This document shows, in pieces, positions 1 to 8,167 of a DNA stretch of 64,000 bases; position 1 is the first letter of the stretch, and each line of letters begins with the position of its first letter. Source of the DNA: Nonomuraea endophytica (lineage in GTDB: Bacteria; Actinomycetota; Actinomycetes; Streptosporangiales; Streptosporangiaceae); contig NZ_JACHIN010000004.1 of NCBI RefSeq assembly GCF_014203235.1, forward strand, positions 682,948 to 746,947. Reading direction: 5' to 3'. The notes beneath the pieces were generated by a model. The model did not search any database and was not told where the DNA came from. It saw only the letters and a program-made list of their open reading frames with translations. The position numbers and the translations under genes were made by a program.

Positions 1-377
1 AGCTCCTGCCTTCTGGCCCGGCCGAACCAGGCGATGGCCGACAGCGTGCCGTACCCGAAGTGGCAGTGGCGGCCGAGCATGAGGTTGTCCAGGACGGTGA
101 GGTTGTGGAAGAGCTCGACGTTCTGGAAGGTGCGGGCCAGGCCCATCGCGGCGATCTCGTCGGGGCGCCGGCCGAGCAGTTCGGTCTCCAGGAAGACGAC
201 CTTGCCGCGCTGGGGCCGGTAGACGCCGGACAGGACGTTGAAGATCGAGGTCTTGCCGGCGCCGTTGGGGCCGATCACCGCGAACAGCTCGGTGGGGCCG
301 ACCTCGAAGGAGACGCCGTCGATGGCGCGGACGCCGGCGAAGGACAGGCCGACGTCCTCGACGGTCAGGACAGCCAT
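1..377 (-). CDS. livG: LivG-type branched-chain amino-acid ABC transporter ATPase (3' part cut by window edge)
   Basis: This is the N-terminal 125 residues of an ABC ATPase; the rest lies left of the window. The ATG is at 377. It shows Walker A GPNGAGKT and the Q-loop segment LARTFQNVELF, which is typical of LivG of the HAAT (branched-chain amino acid/amide/urea) family. The signature and Walker B are not in the window. It follows livF and overlaps its end by 13 bp, so the two are co-transcribed and translationally coupled. LivG and LivF normally form the cytoplasmic ATPase heterodimer beneath the LivH/LivM permeases. The permeases and binding protein are probably further left. The substrate cannot be told from the ATPases. 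Confidence 0.9.
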   Translation of the reverse strand, partial: MAVLTVEDVGLSFAGVRAIDGVSFEVGPTELFAVIGPNGAGKTSIFNVLSGVYRPQRGKVVFLETELLGRRPDEIAAMGLARTFQNVELFHNLTVLDNLMLGRHCHFGYGTLSAIAWFGRARRQE

Positions 378-1141
378 CTCTTCCTCCGTTTGTAGTGCTT
401 GACCTCGCGGAAGGACCTCGCCGCGCCCTCGGCGCCGAGCCCGAGGTAGAACTCCCTGATGTCCTCGTCGGCCAGGAGTTCGGCGGCCGGCTTGTCCATC
501 ACGATCTTTCCGGTCTCCATCACGTAGCCGTGGGCGGCGATCGACAACGCCATGGTGGCGTTCTGCTCGACCAGCAGGACGGTGGTGCCCTGCTTGTTGA
601 TCTCGACGATGAGGTCGCGGATCTGGGCCACGAGAGCGGGGGCCAGGCCGAGGCTGGGCTCGTCGAGCAGCAGGCAGGTCGGTCCGGCCATGAGCGCGCG
701 GCCGACGGCCAGCATCTGCTGCTCGCCGCCGGACAGGTAGCCGGAGACGCTCTTGCGGCGTTCGGCCAGCACGGGGAACAGGCCGTAGACCCGGTCGAGG
801 TGGGATTCCTTCGCGGTGTGGCCGCCGACCTTGAGGTTCTCCTCCACGGTCAGCTCTGCCAGGATGCGGCGGCCCTCCATGACCTGACTGAGGCCGCGCC
901 GTACGATCTGGGCGGGTTTGAGGTGGTGGATGGGCTGACCTTCAAGGGTGACCGTCCCCTTGGTGATCTCTCCGTCGTGCACGTCGAGCAGGCCGGACAG
1001 CGCGCGCAGCAGGGTCGTCTTGCCCGCGCCGTTGGCGCCCAGGAGCGCCACGATCGAGCCGGGCGGAACGCTCAGGCTGACGCCGCGCAGCACGAGCATC
1101 ACATCGTCGTAGATCACCTCGAGGTTGCGGACCTCAAGCAC
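365..1141 (-). CDS. livF: LivF-type branched-chain amino-acid ABC transporter ATPase
   Basis: A complete 258-aa ABC ATPase powering uptake of branched-chain amino acids or related amides. Walker A is GANGAGKTT (about residues 35-43), the signature is YLSGGEQQMLAVGRA, and Walker B is CLLLDEPSLGLAP; the last two are characteristic of LivF. The start is GTG at 1141, supported by GGGAG five bases upstream. The usual LivF ends near residue 240; here a basic tail (KHYKRRKR) is added, and it overlaps the livG start. It is the first gene of a leftward unit and is transcribed divergently from the UBP zinc-finger gene, with 107 bp between the two starts. Confidence 0.93.
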   Translation of the reverse strand: MLEVRNLEVIYDDVMLVLRGVSLSVPPGSIVALLGANGAGKTTLLRALSGLLDVHDGEITKGTVTLEGQPIHHLKPAQIVRRGLSQVMEGRRILAELTVEENLKVGGHTAKESHLDRVYGLFPVLAERRKSVSGYLSGGEQQMLAVGRALMAGPTCLLLDEPSLGLAPALVAQIRDLIVEINKQGTTVLLVEQNATMALSIAAHGYVMETGKIVMDKPAAELLADEDIREFYLGLGAEGAARSFREVKHYKRRKRWLS

Positions 1142-1175
1142 GAGGGCTCCCTTCGCCGCCCCCGATTAGCAAAGA

Positions 1176-1186
1176 GTCCACTGGAC
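1176..1186. promoter_or_regulatory. Small palindrome in livF / UBP divergent promoter region
   Basis: GTCCA-C-TGGAC is a perfect 5-bp inverted repeat in the 107-bp gap between the divergent livF and zinc-finger genes. It could be a regulator site, but such short palindromes occur by chance in GC-rich DNA. Confidence 0.2.
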
Positions 1187-1235
1187 CAAGCGCTCGATCA
1201 ATAGGTGCGGCCAAATTGGAATGTGCTTCTAGTCC

Positions 1236-1241
1236 TACGAT
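1236..1241 (+). promoter_or_regulatory. Candidate leaderless -10 box of the UBP zinc-finger gene
   Basis: TACGAT lies 7 nt before the ATG at 1249 and there is no Shine-Dalgarno. This matches the TANNNT spacing seen before many starts in this window and supports 1249 over the upstream in-frame TTG at 1216. Confidence 0.45.
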
Positions 1242-1248
1242 TTCGGTT

Positions 1249-1506
1249 ATGGCAATCTGCGAACATCTTTCCAACGCCGGCGACCCGCCCGCGCGTACGC
1301 CCGAGGGCTGCGAGGAGTGCCTGGCGTCCGGCGGTCGCTGGGTGCACCTGAGGCGCTGTCTCTCGTGCGGACATATCGGCTGCTGCGACTCCTCGCCGTC
1401 CCGGCACGCCAGCAAGCACGCGGGGGGCGAAGGCCACCCGGTGATCCAGTCGTTCGAGCCCGGCGAGAGCTGGCGGTGGTGTTACGTCGACAACCAGATG
1501 GGCTGA
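1249..1506 (+). CDS. UBP-type zinc finger domain protein
   Basis: An 85-aa protein consisting almost entirely of a UBP (ubiquitin-hydrolase) type zinc finger. The Cys/His pattern is clear: CEHL, CEECL, CLSCGHIGCCD, then RHASKH and GEGHP. In eukaryotes this fold binds ubiquitin C-termini; in actinobacteria small stand-alone versions are widespread and of unknown function. ATG 1249 is preferred because the domain begins immediately and a TANNNT box precedes it. The kinase gene starts only 18 bp after its stop, so the two are probably one transcript and may act together. A role in binding a C-terminal peptide tail is inference only. Confidence 0.85.
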   Translation: MAICEHLSNAGDPPARTPEGCEECLASGGRWVHLRRCLSCGHIGCCDSSPSRHASKHAGGEGHPVIQSFEPGESWRWCYVDNQMG

Positions 1507-1524
1507 GCGCGCATCTAACCGCTC

Positions 1525-4500
1525 GTGAACGGGGAACCGCTGCGGCTGGGGGACTACTGGCTCGCCGGCCGGCTCGGAGCCGGCGGCCAGGGCGTCGTCT
1601 ACGAGGCTTATGACGAGGCGGCCAACAGGGTGGCGGTCAAGGTCCTGCACGCCTACCTGTCGGGGGACTCGGCGCTGCGCAGGAGGTTCCTGCGCGAGGT
1701 GCGCGCCGCCCAGCGCGTCGCCTCCTTCTGCACCGCCCGCATCATCGACCACGACCTGACCGGGGAGCGGCCCTACCTGGTCACCGAGTTCGTGGCCGGT
1801 CCCAGCCTGCGCGGGGCCGCGCCGTTCACCGGCGACGCGCTGCACCGGCTGGCGCTCGGCGTGGCCACCGCGCTGGCCGCCATCCACCACGCCGGGGTGG
1901 TCCACCGCGACCTCAAGCCGGAGAACGTGCTGCTCGGGCCGGACGGGCCGCGCGTCATCGACTTCGGCATCGCCCGCGCCGCCGGCCTGTCGATGACCTC
2001 GACCGGCGAGCTGACCGGCACGCCCATGTACATGGCGCCCGAGGTCTTCTCCGGCGGCCGGGCCGAGCCCGCCGCCGACGTCTTCGCCTGGGGCGCGCTG
2101 GTCTACTTCGCCGCCACCGGCCGCGACGCCTTCACCGCGCCGACGACGGTCGCCGTCATCAACCGGCTGCTCAACGACGAGCCCGACCTGTCGCCCGTGC
2201 CGGCGCCGCTGCGCCCGCACGTGGCAGCCGCGCTGGCCAAGGACCCCGAGCTGCGGCCGAGCGCGCCCGACCTGCTCACCGCGCTGCTCGGCGCCACCAT
2301 GGCCGAGGAACCGCTCATGGCCTCCGGCGCGCGGGAAGCCGCCACGGTCCGCCCGCCCGGCGAACTGGCCGGCGAGCCCGCGCTCGGCCTGGTCGCCGAG
2401 CAGGTCTACGCCGCGCTGCCGCCCGCCCAGCGCGAACTGGCCAGGCAGGTGCTGCTGCGCCTGGTCGACGTGCGCGAGGGCGAGGAGAGCCCGCGCTCGG
2501 CCACGCTCGGCGAACTGCTCGACGGCGGCCCAGCCGCCGAACCCGTGCTGGCCGAGCTCGAACGCGCCCGGCTGATCGAGCGCGGCCCCGACACCGTCTC
2601 CCTGGGCCGTCCCGCGCTGCTGCGCGCCTGGCCGCGCCTGCACGAGTGGGTGGCCGGCGACCGCGCGGCCCTGGCCCGCCACCGCAGGCTCGGCGAGGCC
2701 GCCCGCCGCTGGTCAGCACACGGCCGCCGCGACGAAGACCTCCTGTCCGGTACGGCCCTGCGCGAGGCCCTCGACCGCCCCGTGCCGGGACACCTCACGC
2801 TGAACGCCACCGAGCGGGCCTTCGTCGAGGCCAGCCGGAGCCACGCCCAGGGCAGGGCCAGGCGGCGGCGCCTGGTCGCCGGCGGCGTGGCCGTCCTGAC
2901 CGTCACCGCGCTCGTGGCCGGGGTCCTGGCCTGGCAGCAGACCCGGCTCAGCCAGGCCAGCGGGAAGCAGCTCGCCGACAAGCAGGCCGAGGAGCGGGCC
3001 AGGCTGGTGGCGCTCCAGGCCGACGGGCTGCGCCAGACCGATCCGGCCAAGGCGATGGCGTTGAGCGCGGCCGCGTACCGGATCGCGCCCGTGCCGGAGG
3101 CGAAGGCGGCGGTGCTGAGCTCGCTCGCCCAGCCCGAGACGCACACCTTCAAGGATCCTTTGCTCACCAACACCGGACGGACGCTCAGCCGCGACGGCTC
3201 GCTGCTGGTCAGCGCCGGGGACGACCGGGTGCGTGTCTACGACGTGCGCAGCGGCGCGGTGAAGCGGGAGTTCGGCGGCGTCGGCCCCGGGCCGTTCCGC
3301 GCGGCGCTCTCGCCGGACGGGGACACGCTCGCGCTCGGCGCCTACGGCAAGATCCGGCTGTGGAGCCTGCGCACCGGCAGGCCCGTGGCCGAGGACCGGT
3401 CGAAGGACGTTCTGGGCACCGGCGCGAACATGCCCGGATCGTTGCGCTTCAGCCCGGCTGGCGGCTACCTGGAGGTCACCGCCAACCAGGGCGGGCCGTT
3501 CATCGGGCTGTGGAGCAGGGCGGCGGGCACGTTCACCCGGCACGGGACCGGCGACCAGGAGGTGGGTCCGGGCGACCGGTTCACCGTCATGGACGACACC
3601 GGCGAGGATGAGGGCGGCAGCGCGGTGCGCGCGCTGCCCTCGGGACCGGCCAGGAAGCTGCCGCGCCGGCTGCCGGGCATGGTGGCCGGCATCACCCCGG
3701 ACGGCGCCGCCGCCGCGGTCTCGGAGGAGGCCAACCTGGCGATGATCAGGCTCGCCGACGGCAAGCGGGTGCGGGACTTCCCCGGGGAGGCGCAGACGGC
3801 CGACTTCTCCGCCGACGGGGCGTACATGGTGACGCTCAGCCACCTCAGCGACTACGGCGTCGTGGTGACCGCGCCCTCGGTCGTCACGCTCTGGCGGGTG
3901 GCCGACCGGGCCAGGCTGATGCGGTTCACCACGACCGCGCCGCTCACCCAGCGGCCCGCGCTCAGCGCCGACAACGAGCGGCTGACCCTGCTCGACGACG
4001 GCGGCCAGGCCACCGTCTACGACCTGGCCCAGTACACGGCCGGAGAGCACGCGTTGCCCGCCGGGACCACCCGGCTGCGCATGACCGCCGACGGGAGCAC
4101 CGCCTACGGGCTGGCCGGCTCCGAGGCGCGCTCGTGGGCGCTGCCCTCGTTCACGCCGGCACGGCCGCCGGTCAAGGCCTTCGGCAAGCTCGAGTTCGGC
4201 CTCGAACCCGACATCGCCCTCAGCCCCGACGGCCGCACCCTGCTCAGCGTCGTCCCCAACGACCAGACCACGCCGATCCAGGTGTGGGACACCGCGACCG
4301 GCCGCCGCACCGGGATCATCAAACGGCCGCAGGAGGGCGTGGCCGACAACATGGGGCGGATGGTGTTCAGCCCCGACGGGCGGTGGGCGGCGATCGGGTT
4401 CATCTGGTCCAGCGACTACCCCGGGACCGGGCACGTGGCGCTCGTGGACGTGCCCGGCCGCCGGATCGCCAAGGTCTTCGGGCCCGTCTCCTCCCAGGAC

Positions 4501-5085
4501 CTGTCGTTCAGCGCCGACGGGCGCCACCTGCTGGCCGGGGACTCGGTGCGGGTCGACGTGATCGACCTGGCCGCGATGACGGTCCTGCCCAGGACGTCGG
4601 GGCCCGGCACCGTCGCCCGGCTGTGGATGGTGCTCGACCACGCGGGCAAGCGCGGGGCGGCGCCGTACGGCGGGAGCGGGGTGGCCCTGTGGGACGCGAC
4701 CACGTGGAAGCCGACGGGACAGGTCTTCCAGGTGCCGGGAACCGTGCGCGGGGCCGCCTTCTCCCCCGACGGCAGGACGCTGGCGCTCGCGCACGACGAG
4801 CAGGTGACCGTCTTCGACCTGGACACCGGCCGCCAGCTTGGCGCGGCCCGCACCGTGGCCGCCGCCCGGCCGGAGATGGACGATCTGGAGGCGGCGCCGC
4901 GCCTGGCCTTCCTGCCCGGCGGCGACCTGCGGGTGCTCGGCTACGACGGGACGCTGCGCGACCTGCCGGTCAGCGCGGAGCGGGCGCTGCCGCGGGTGTG
5001 CGCGCGGATGGAGCGGCCGCTGTCGGGCGCGGACTGGCGCGCGTACGTCGGCGACGACCTCCCCTTCCGCGACCCCTGCGCCTAG
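1525..5085 (+). CDS. Membrane Ser/Thr protein kinase with nSTAND-like winged helix and WD40 propeller
   Basis: This 1186-aa protein starts at GTG 1525. Residues about 8-260 are a complete Hanks-type kinase: glycine loop GAGGQGVVY, VAVK lysine, HRDLKPEN catalytic loop, DFG and APE. Residues about 300-430 resemble the winged-helix/helical arm that follows the NTPase in nSTAND1-WD40 proteins (phrases RPALLRAWPRLHEWV and LTLNATERAFVEAS). A membrane helix follows at about 450-470, then a coiled stretch, then a roughly 650-aa WD40-like propeller (repeated LSPDGRTL/FSPDGR motifs) predicted to be outside the cell. The NTPase expected before the winged helix is absent; the kinase occupies its place. 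The 3' end overlaps the convergent antiporter by 4 bp. The signal and substrates are unknown. Confidence 0.93.
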   Translation: MNGEPLRLGDYWLAGRLGAGGQGVVYEAYDEAANRVAVKVLHAYLSGDSALRRRFLREVRAAQRVASFCTARIIDHDLTGERPYLVTEFVAGPSLRGAAPFTGDALHRLALGVATALAAIHHAGVVHRDLKPENVLLGPDGPRVIDFGIARAAGLSMTSTGELTGTPMYMAPEVFSGGRAEPAADVFAWGALVYFAATGRDAFTAPTTVAVINRLLNDEPDLSPVPAPLRPHVAAALAKDPELRPSAPDLLTALLGATMAEEPLMASGAREAATVRPPGELAGEPALGLVAEQVYAALPPAQRELARQVLLRLVDVREGEESPRSATLGELLDGGPAAEPVLAELERARLIERGPDTVSLGRPALLRAWPRLHEWVAGDRAALARHRRLGEAARRWSAHGRRDEDLLSGTALREALDRPVPGHLTLNATERAFVEASRSHAQGRARRRRLVAGGVAVLTVTALVAGVLAWQQTRLSQASGKQLADKQAEERARLVALQADGLRQTDPAKAMALSAAAYRIAPVPEAKAAVLSSLAQPETHTFKDPLLTNTGRTLSRDGSLLVSAGDDRVRVYDVRSGAVKREFGGVGPGPFRAALSPDGDTLALGAYGKIRLWSLRTGRPVAEDRSKDVLGTGANMPGSLRFSPAGGYLEVTANQGGPFIGLWSRAAGTFTRHGTGDQEVGPGDRFTVMDDTGEDEGGSAVRALPSGPARKLPRRLPGMVAGITPDGAAAAVSEEANLAMIRLADGKRVRDFPGEAQTADFSADGAYMVTLSHLSDYGVVVTAPSVVTLWRVADRARLMRFTTTAPLTQRPALSADNERLTLLDDGGQATVYDLAQYTAGEHALPAGTTRLRMTADGSTAYGLAGSEARSWALPSFTPARPPVKAFGKLEFGLEPDIALSPDGRTLLSVVPNDQTTPIQVWDTATGRRTGIIKRPQEGVADNMGRMVFSPDGRWAAIGFIWSSDYPGTGHVALVDVPGRRIAKVFGPVSSQDLSFSADGRHLLAGDSVRVDVIDLAAMTVLPRTSGPGTVARLWMVLDHAGKRGAAPYGGSGVALWDATTWKPTGQVFQVPGTVRGAAFSPDGRTLALAHDEQVTVFDLDTGRQLGAARTVAAARPEMDDLEAAPRLAFLPGGDLRVLGYDGTLRDLPVSAERALPRVCARMERPLSGADWRAYVGDDLPFRDPCA

Positions 5086-6629
5086 CGCTCCAGGATCGCC
5101 TCCTCGAAGTCCAGCTCCGCCATCATCCGGCGCATCACCTCGTCGTCGATACGCCGCTCGTTGCGCAGCCTGACGAACACCTCGCGCTCGGCCGCCACCA
5201 TGTCGCCGCGCAGCCGCCGGTACAGGGCGCTCGGCGTCTCCGAGCCGTCCTGGGCGGTGCCGCCACCGAGCCGCTCCCACGCCGACATGGCCCGCCGCTC
5301 GGTCTTCTGGCGCAGCTGGCCGACGACGTCCAGGGTGATCTCGTCCATCTCGTCGTCCGGCGGGAGCTGCCGGTTCAGGGCGTCGAGGCCGGCCTGGATG
5401 GCGGCCTGCTTGGCGGCGGCCTCGCCGAGGTTGTCCTCGTAGACCTCGTTCTCGCTGGTCACCCTGAGGCGGCGGATCAGGGCGGGGAAGGTCAGCCCCT
5501 GCACGAGCAGCGTCCCGATGACCGTGGTGAACGTCAGGAAGATCATCAGGTCCTTGCCCTCGAACCCCTCCGGGATGGCGAAGGCGGCGGCCAGCGAGAC
5601 CACGCCGCGCATGCCGGCCCAGCCCACGATCACCACGTTCGGCCAGGGCGGCCGGGACCTCTGCAGGTAGGAAGTGGGAATGACCCACACGAAACGGGCC
5701 AGCACGGCCGCCGCGAACACCGCCAGCGCGTACCCGGCCAGCTGCCAGCCGGTGTATTCCTTCGGGATCACGTACGTGAGCTGCAGCCCGATGAGCGCGA
5801 AGACGATCGTCTCCAGGAAGAAGTCCACCATCTTCCACACGCCGGAGGCGACCAGCCGGGTGCCGAACCCCTGCCGGTGCATCCGCGCACCCAGATACAG
5901 GCCGACGATCACCACCGAGATCACCCCGGAGGCGTGCACCATCTCGGCGACCAGGTAGGCGCCGAACGGGATCATCAGCATGATCGTGTTCTCGACCAGC
6001 GCGTCCTTCAGCCGGGGCAGCAGCCACCCGAACGCCAGCGCCAGCGCCACGCCGATGACCACGCCCACCACCGACGCGTACAAGAACTGCCCCACGGCCC
6101 CGGTCAGCTGGAAGACCGTGCCGGTGGCCGCGCCGATCGCCACCCGGTACGCGGTCAGCGCGGTCGCGTCGTTGAACAGGCTCTCGCCGATGAGGATCGT
6201 CAGCGTACGGCGCGGCAGCCCCAGCCGGCGCGCCACCGCGACGGCGGCGACCGCGTCCGGCGGGGCGATGATCGCGCCCAGGGCGAAGGCGGCGGCCATC
6301 GGCAGCGCCGGGATCAGCAGGTGCACCACGAACCCGACCACGACCATCGTGAACAGCACCAGCCCGACCGACAGCAGCGCGACCGGCCTGGTCACCTCGC
6401 GCAGGCGCAGGTAGGAGCTGTCGAGGGCGGCCGAGTAGAGCAGCGGCGGCAGGAAGATCAGCAGCACGACCTCGGAGTCGAGCGGCACCGGCGGCACCAT
6501 CAGCGAGGCGATCAGCCCGGCCAGCACCAGCAGCAGCGGTGCCGGCCAGCCCCTGCGCCTGGCGACGGCGGCCACCAGGAGCGCGCCCGCGGCGACGAGC
6601 AGCAGGCGCAGGGCCATCTCCGGGTTCAC
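5082..6629 (-). CDS. CPA1-family Na+/H+ antiporter
   Basis: A 515-aa integral membrane protein with about 12 hydrophobic helices in residues 5-400 and a hydrophilic cytoplasmic tail of about 115 residues. The core carries the CPA1 signature: LIFLPPLLYSAALDS in an early helix and IGESLFNDATAL with the Asn-Asp pair used for ion exchange. It would expel Na+ (or K+) in exchange for protons. GTG 6629 is chosen because AGGAGG sits five bases upstream; an internal ATG at 6617 is possible but lacks a ribosome site. The tail is helical and charged and may be a pH or volume sensor, as in the family. The gene converges on the kinase. Confidence 0.92.
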   Translation of the reverse strand: MNPEMALRLLLVAAGALLVAAVARRRGWPAPLLLVLAGLIASLMVPPVPLDSEVVLLIFLPPLLYSAALDSSYLRLREVTRPVALLSVGLVLFTMVVVGFVVHLLIPALPMAAAFALGAIIAPPDAVAAVAVARRLGLPRRTLTILIGESLFNDATALTAYRVAIGAATGTVFQLTGAVGQFLYASVVGVVIGVALALAFGWLLPRLKDALVENTIMLMIPFGAYLVAEMVHASGVISVVIVGLYLGARMHRQGFGTRLVASGVWKMVDFFLETIVFALIGLQLTYVIPKEYTGWQLAGYALAVFAAAVLARFVWVIPTSYLQRSRPPWPNVVIVGWAGMRGVVSLAAAFAIPEGFEGKDLMIFLTFTTVIGTLLVQGLTFPALIRRLRVTSENEVYEDNLGEAAAKQAAIQAGLDALNRQLPPDDEMDEITLDVVGQLRQKTERRAMSAWERLGGGTAQDGSETPSALYRRLRGDMVAAEREVFVRLRNERRIDDEVMRRMMAELDFEEAILER

Positions 6630-6726
6630 GGGAGCCTCCTCGGAACGGGCGGTGACAACGCTGTGTCACAAGGCATGATGCCCGATCAGGAGGCTCTTGC
6701 GGATCTCCGCGCCCACGCGCCGCGGA

Positions 6727-7938
6727 TCACCACTCGCGCCGGTCGCCCCGGTCGTCGTACTGCTGCTCGGGGCGCAGCCGCTCGCCCGTGGAGAACATCG
6801 GATCGCCGACGTAGGGCCGGGTGATCTCGGGGTCGGGGTGATGCGGCGGCACCGGGTTGCTCAGGGCCAGCAGCGGGTCCACCGGGTTGGCCGGGGCCTG
6901 GTAGGGCTGGTGGTCGCCCGAGTGGTAGTCCTGCTGGGCGCGCCTTCCGGCGCCGGGGATGCCGTGCATGGGCGTGCCGAGCCCGGCCGTGCCCTGGCCG
7001 CGTTCACGCTGGTGCTGTGGTTGCTGCTGGTAGGCGGCGGGTGCCGCGTGCTGGCCGGTCGTGTACGGGTCCGGCTGCGGGGTGTATTGCTGGTTCGTCT
7101 GGTAGGAACCGCCGTGCTGCTGCTGGTACGGCTCGGCCGCCTGCGACGGGAAACCCAGCGGGTCGGTGGACAGCGGGGCCTGCCGGTGGCGGGACTCGGT
7201 GCCGGGCAACTGGTAGAACGGGTCGGCCTGGGCGGCTGGCTCGGCGTACTGGGGGCCGGTGAAGGGCTGCTTGACCGGCTGGGTCTGGTCGGGGTGGTAG
7301 CCGGACCGATCGCCATAGTGCTGGTCGCCATACTGCTGGTCGCCGTACTGCTGCTGATCGCCGTATTTCTGCTGGTCGCCGTAGGCGGGTGTGTCGTTGT
7401 ACAGCGGCGTGTCGTTGTAGGCGGGCTGCTGGTCGGCATAGGACGGCTGGTCGCCGTAGGCGGGGCGCTGCTCGCCGTACCCCGGGATGGGCATCTCGCG
7501 CGGCGGGGTGGTGTCGTAGGAGGCCACCAGCTTGTCCGGCGGCGCGGGAGCTCCCCTGGCCACCAGGACGTCGTTGGGCGACAGCGCCGCGGTCGGGCGC
7601 TCGTCGGCCTGGGCCTGGGAGTAGTGCGGTGGCTGCGGGAGCCCGCTCTCCGGTGGGCGGTGGTATTGCCCGGTGCCGGGGATCACCTCGGGGTCGTGCG
7701 CGGGCACGGCGGGCTGCTCGCCCGTCGCCTCCGCGAAACCCTCGTCGAGGGTGTCGAGCAGGCGCCCGACGTCGTCCATGGGCATGCGGAAGGAGGCCGT
7801 GCACATCTCCCCACGCCATAGGCTGAGAACGAGCGTTCCCTCGTGCCAGGTGACCCGGAGACACCGCTCCTGACCTCGCGCATCGAAGAACACCTCGCCG
7901 AACGACGGCAACGGGACAACTTCCGACATGGCAGACAT
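6727..7938 (-). CDS. Unknown protein: small conserved-looking N-domain plus Gln/Tyr/Pro-rich low-complexity tail
   Basis: A 403-aa protein of unknown function. Residues 1-75 look folded (alternating hydrophobics, including FDARGQERCLRVTWHEGTL). The remainder is low complexity and rich in Gln, Tyr, Pro, Gly and Asp. It includes a run of near-identical YGDQ units at about residues 165-215 and more dispersed Y/Q/P motifs to the C-terminus. There is no signal peptide or membrane helix. The composition resembles prion-like or phase-separating tails, which is inference. The start is ATG 7938, or 7929 three codons later; both lack a clear ribosome site. It is divergent from the helicase gene, with 229 bp between the starts. 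Confidence 0.75.
   Translation of the reverse strand: MSAMSEVVPLPSFGEVFFDARGQERCLRVTWHEGTLVLSLWRGEMCTASFRMPMDDVGRLLDTLDEGFAEATGEQPAVPAHDPEVIPGTGQYHRPPESGLPQPPHYSQAQADERPTAALSPNDVLVARGAPAPPDKLVASYDTTPPREMPIPGYGEQRPAYGDQPSYADQQPAYNDTPLYNDTPAYGDQQKYGDQQQYGDQQYGDQHYGDRSGYHPDQTQPVKQPFTGPQYAEPAAQADPFYQLPGTESRHRQAPLSTDPLGFPSQAAEPYQQQHGGSYQTNQQYTPQPDPYTTGQHAAPAAYQQQPQHQRERGQGTAGLGTPMHGIPGAGRRAQQDYHSGDHQPYQAPANPVDPLLALSNPVPPHHPDPEITRPYVGDPMFSTGERLRPEQQYDDRGDRREW
7300..7445. repeat. YGDQ-coding tandem repeats inside the low-complexity gene
   Basis: Degenerate 12-15-bp units (plus strand: ctggtcgccgta and variants) repeat across this stretch and encode Tyr-Gly-Asp-Gln/Tyr-Asn-Asp-Thr units on the minus strand. 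The repeat stays in frame and is an intragenic minisatellite, not a CRISPR array. Confidence 0.7.
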
Positions 7939-8155
7939 ACTGCTTTAACCAGCCTTTATTCGTCCACTCAACCCCGGAAAACCCTACTGAACCGGCCGAC
8001 CCAAACCCACCGCAACCCCCTCTGATCACGATAGGAAGATCTTTCTTGACCGGTTGGGATTCCGACCGCAAGTGTGCCATGCGAGATGCCCGACCGGTTC
8101 GCTAACGCCGGGATGCGTCCGCTCGATCACTCCCCGACTACCCCGGAAATGCCGG

Positions 8156-8161
8156 TAGCTT
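8156..8161 (+). promoter_or_regulatory. Leaderless -10 box of the DinG-like helicase gene
   Basis: TAGCTT is exactly 6 nt before the GTG at 8168, the classical spacing for an actinobacterial leaderless transcript. No Shine-Dalgarno is present. Confidence 0.6.
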
Positions 8162-8167
8162 TGTGGG

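Noticed and set aside
2713..6669. A 1318-codon minus-strand open frame antisense to the kinase and overlapping the antiporter
   Set aside because: It is a GC-skew shadow: translation is Arg/Gly/Pro/Ala-rich with no domains, while both real genes have complete motifs in their own frames.
7300..7445. Regular short repeats resembling a CRISPR array
   Set aside because: Units are 12-15 bp, in frame, without unique spacers of 30 bp or so, and encode YGDQ peptides.
8046..8051. TTGACC as a -35 element upstream of the helicase
   Set aside because: No acceptable -10 lies 16-19 bp downstream, and the better -10 box is at 8156.
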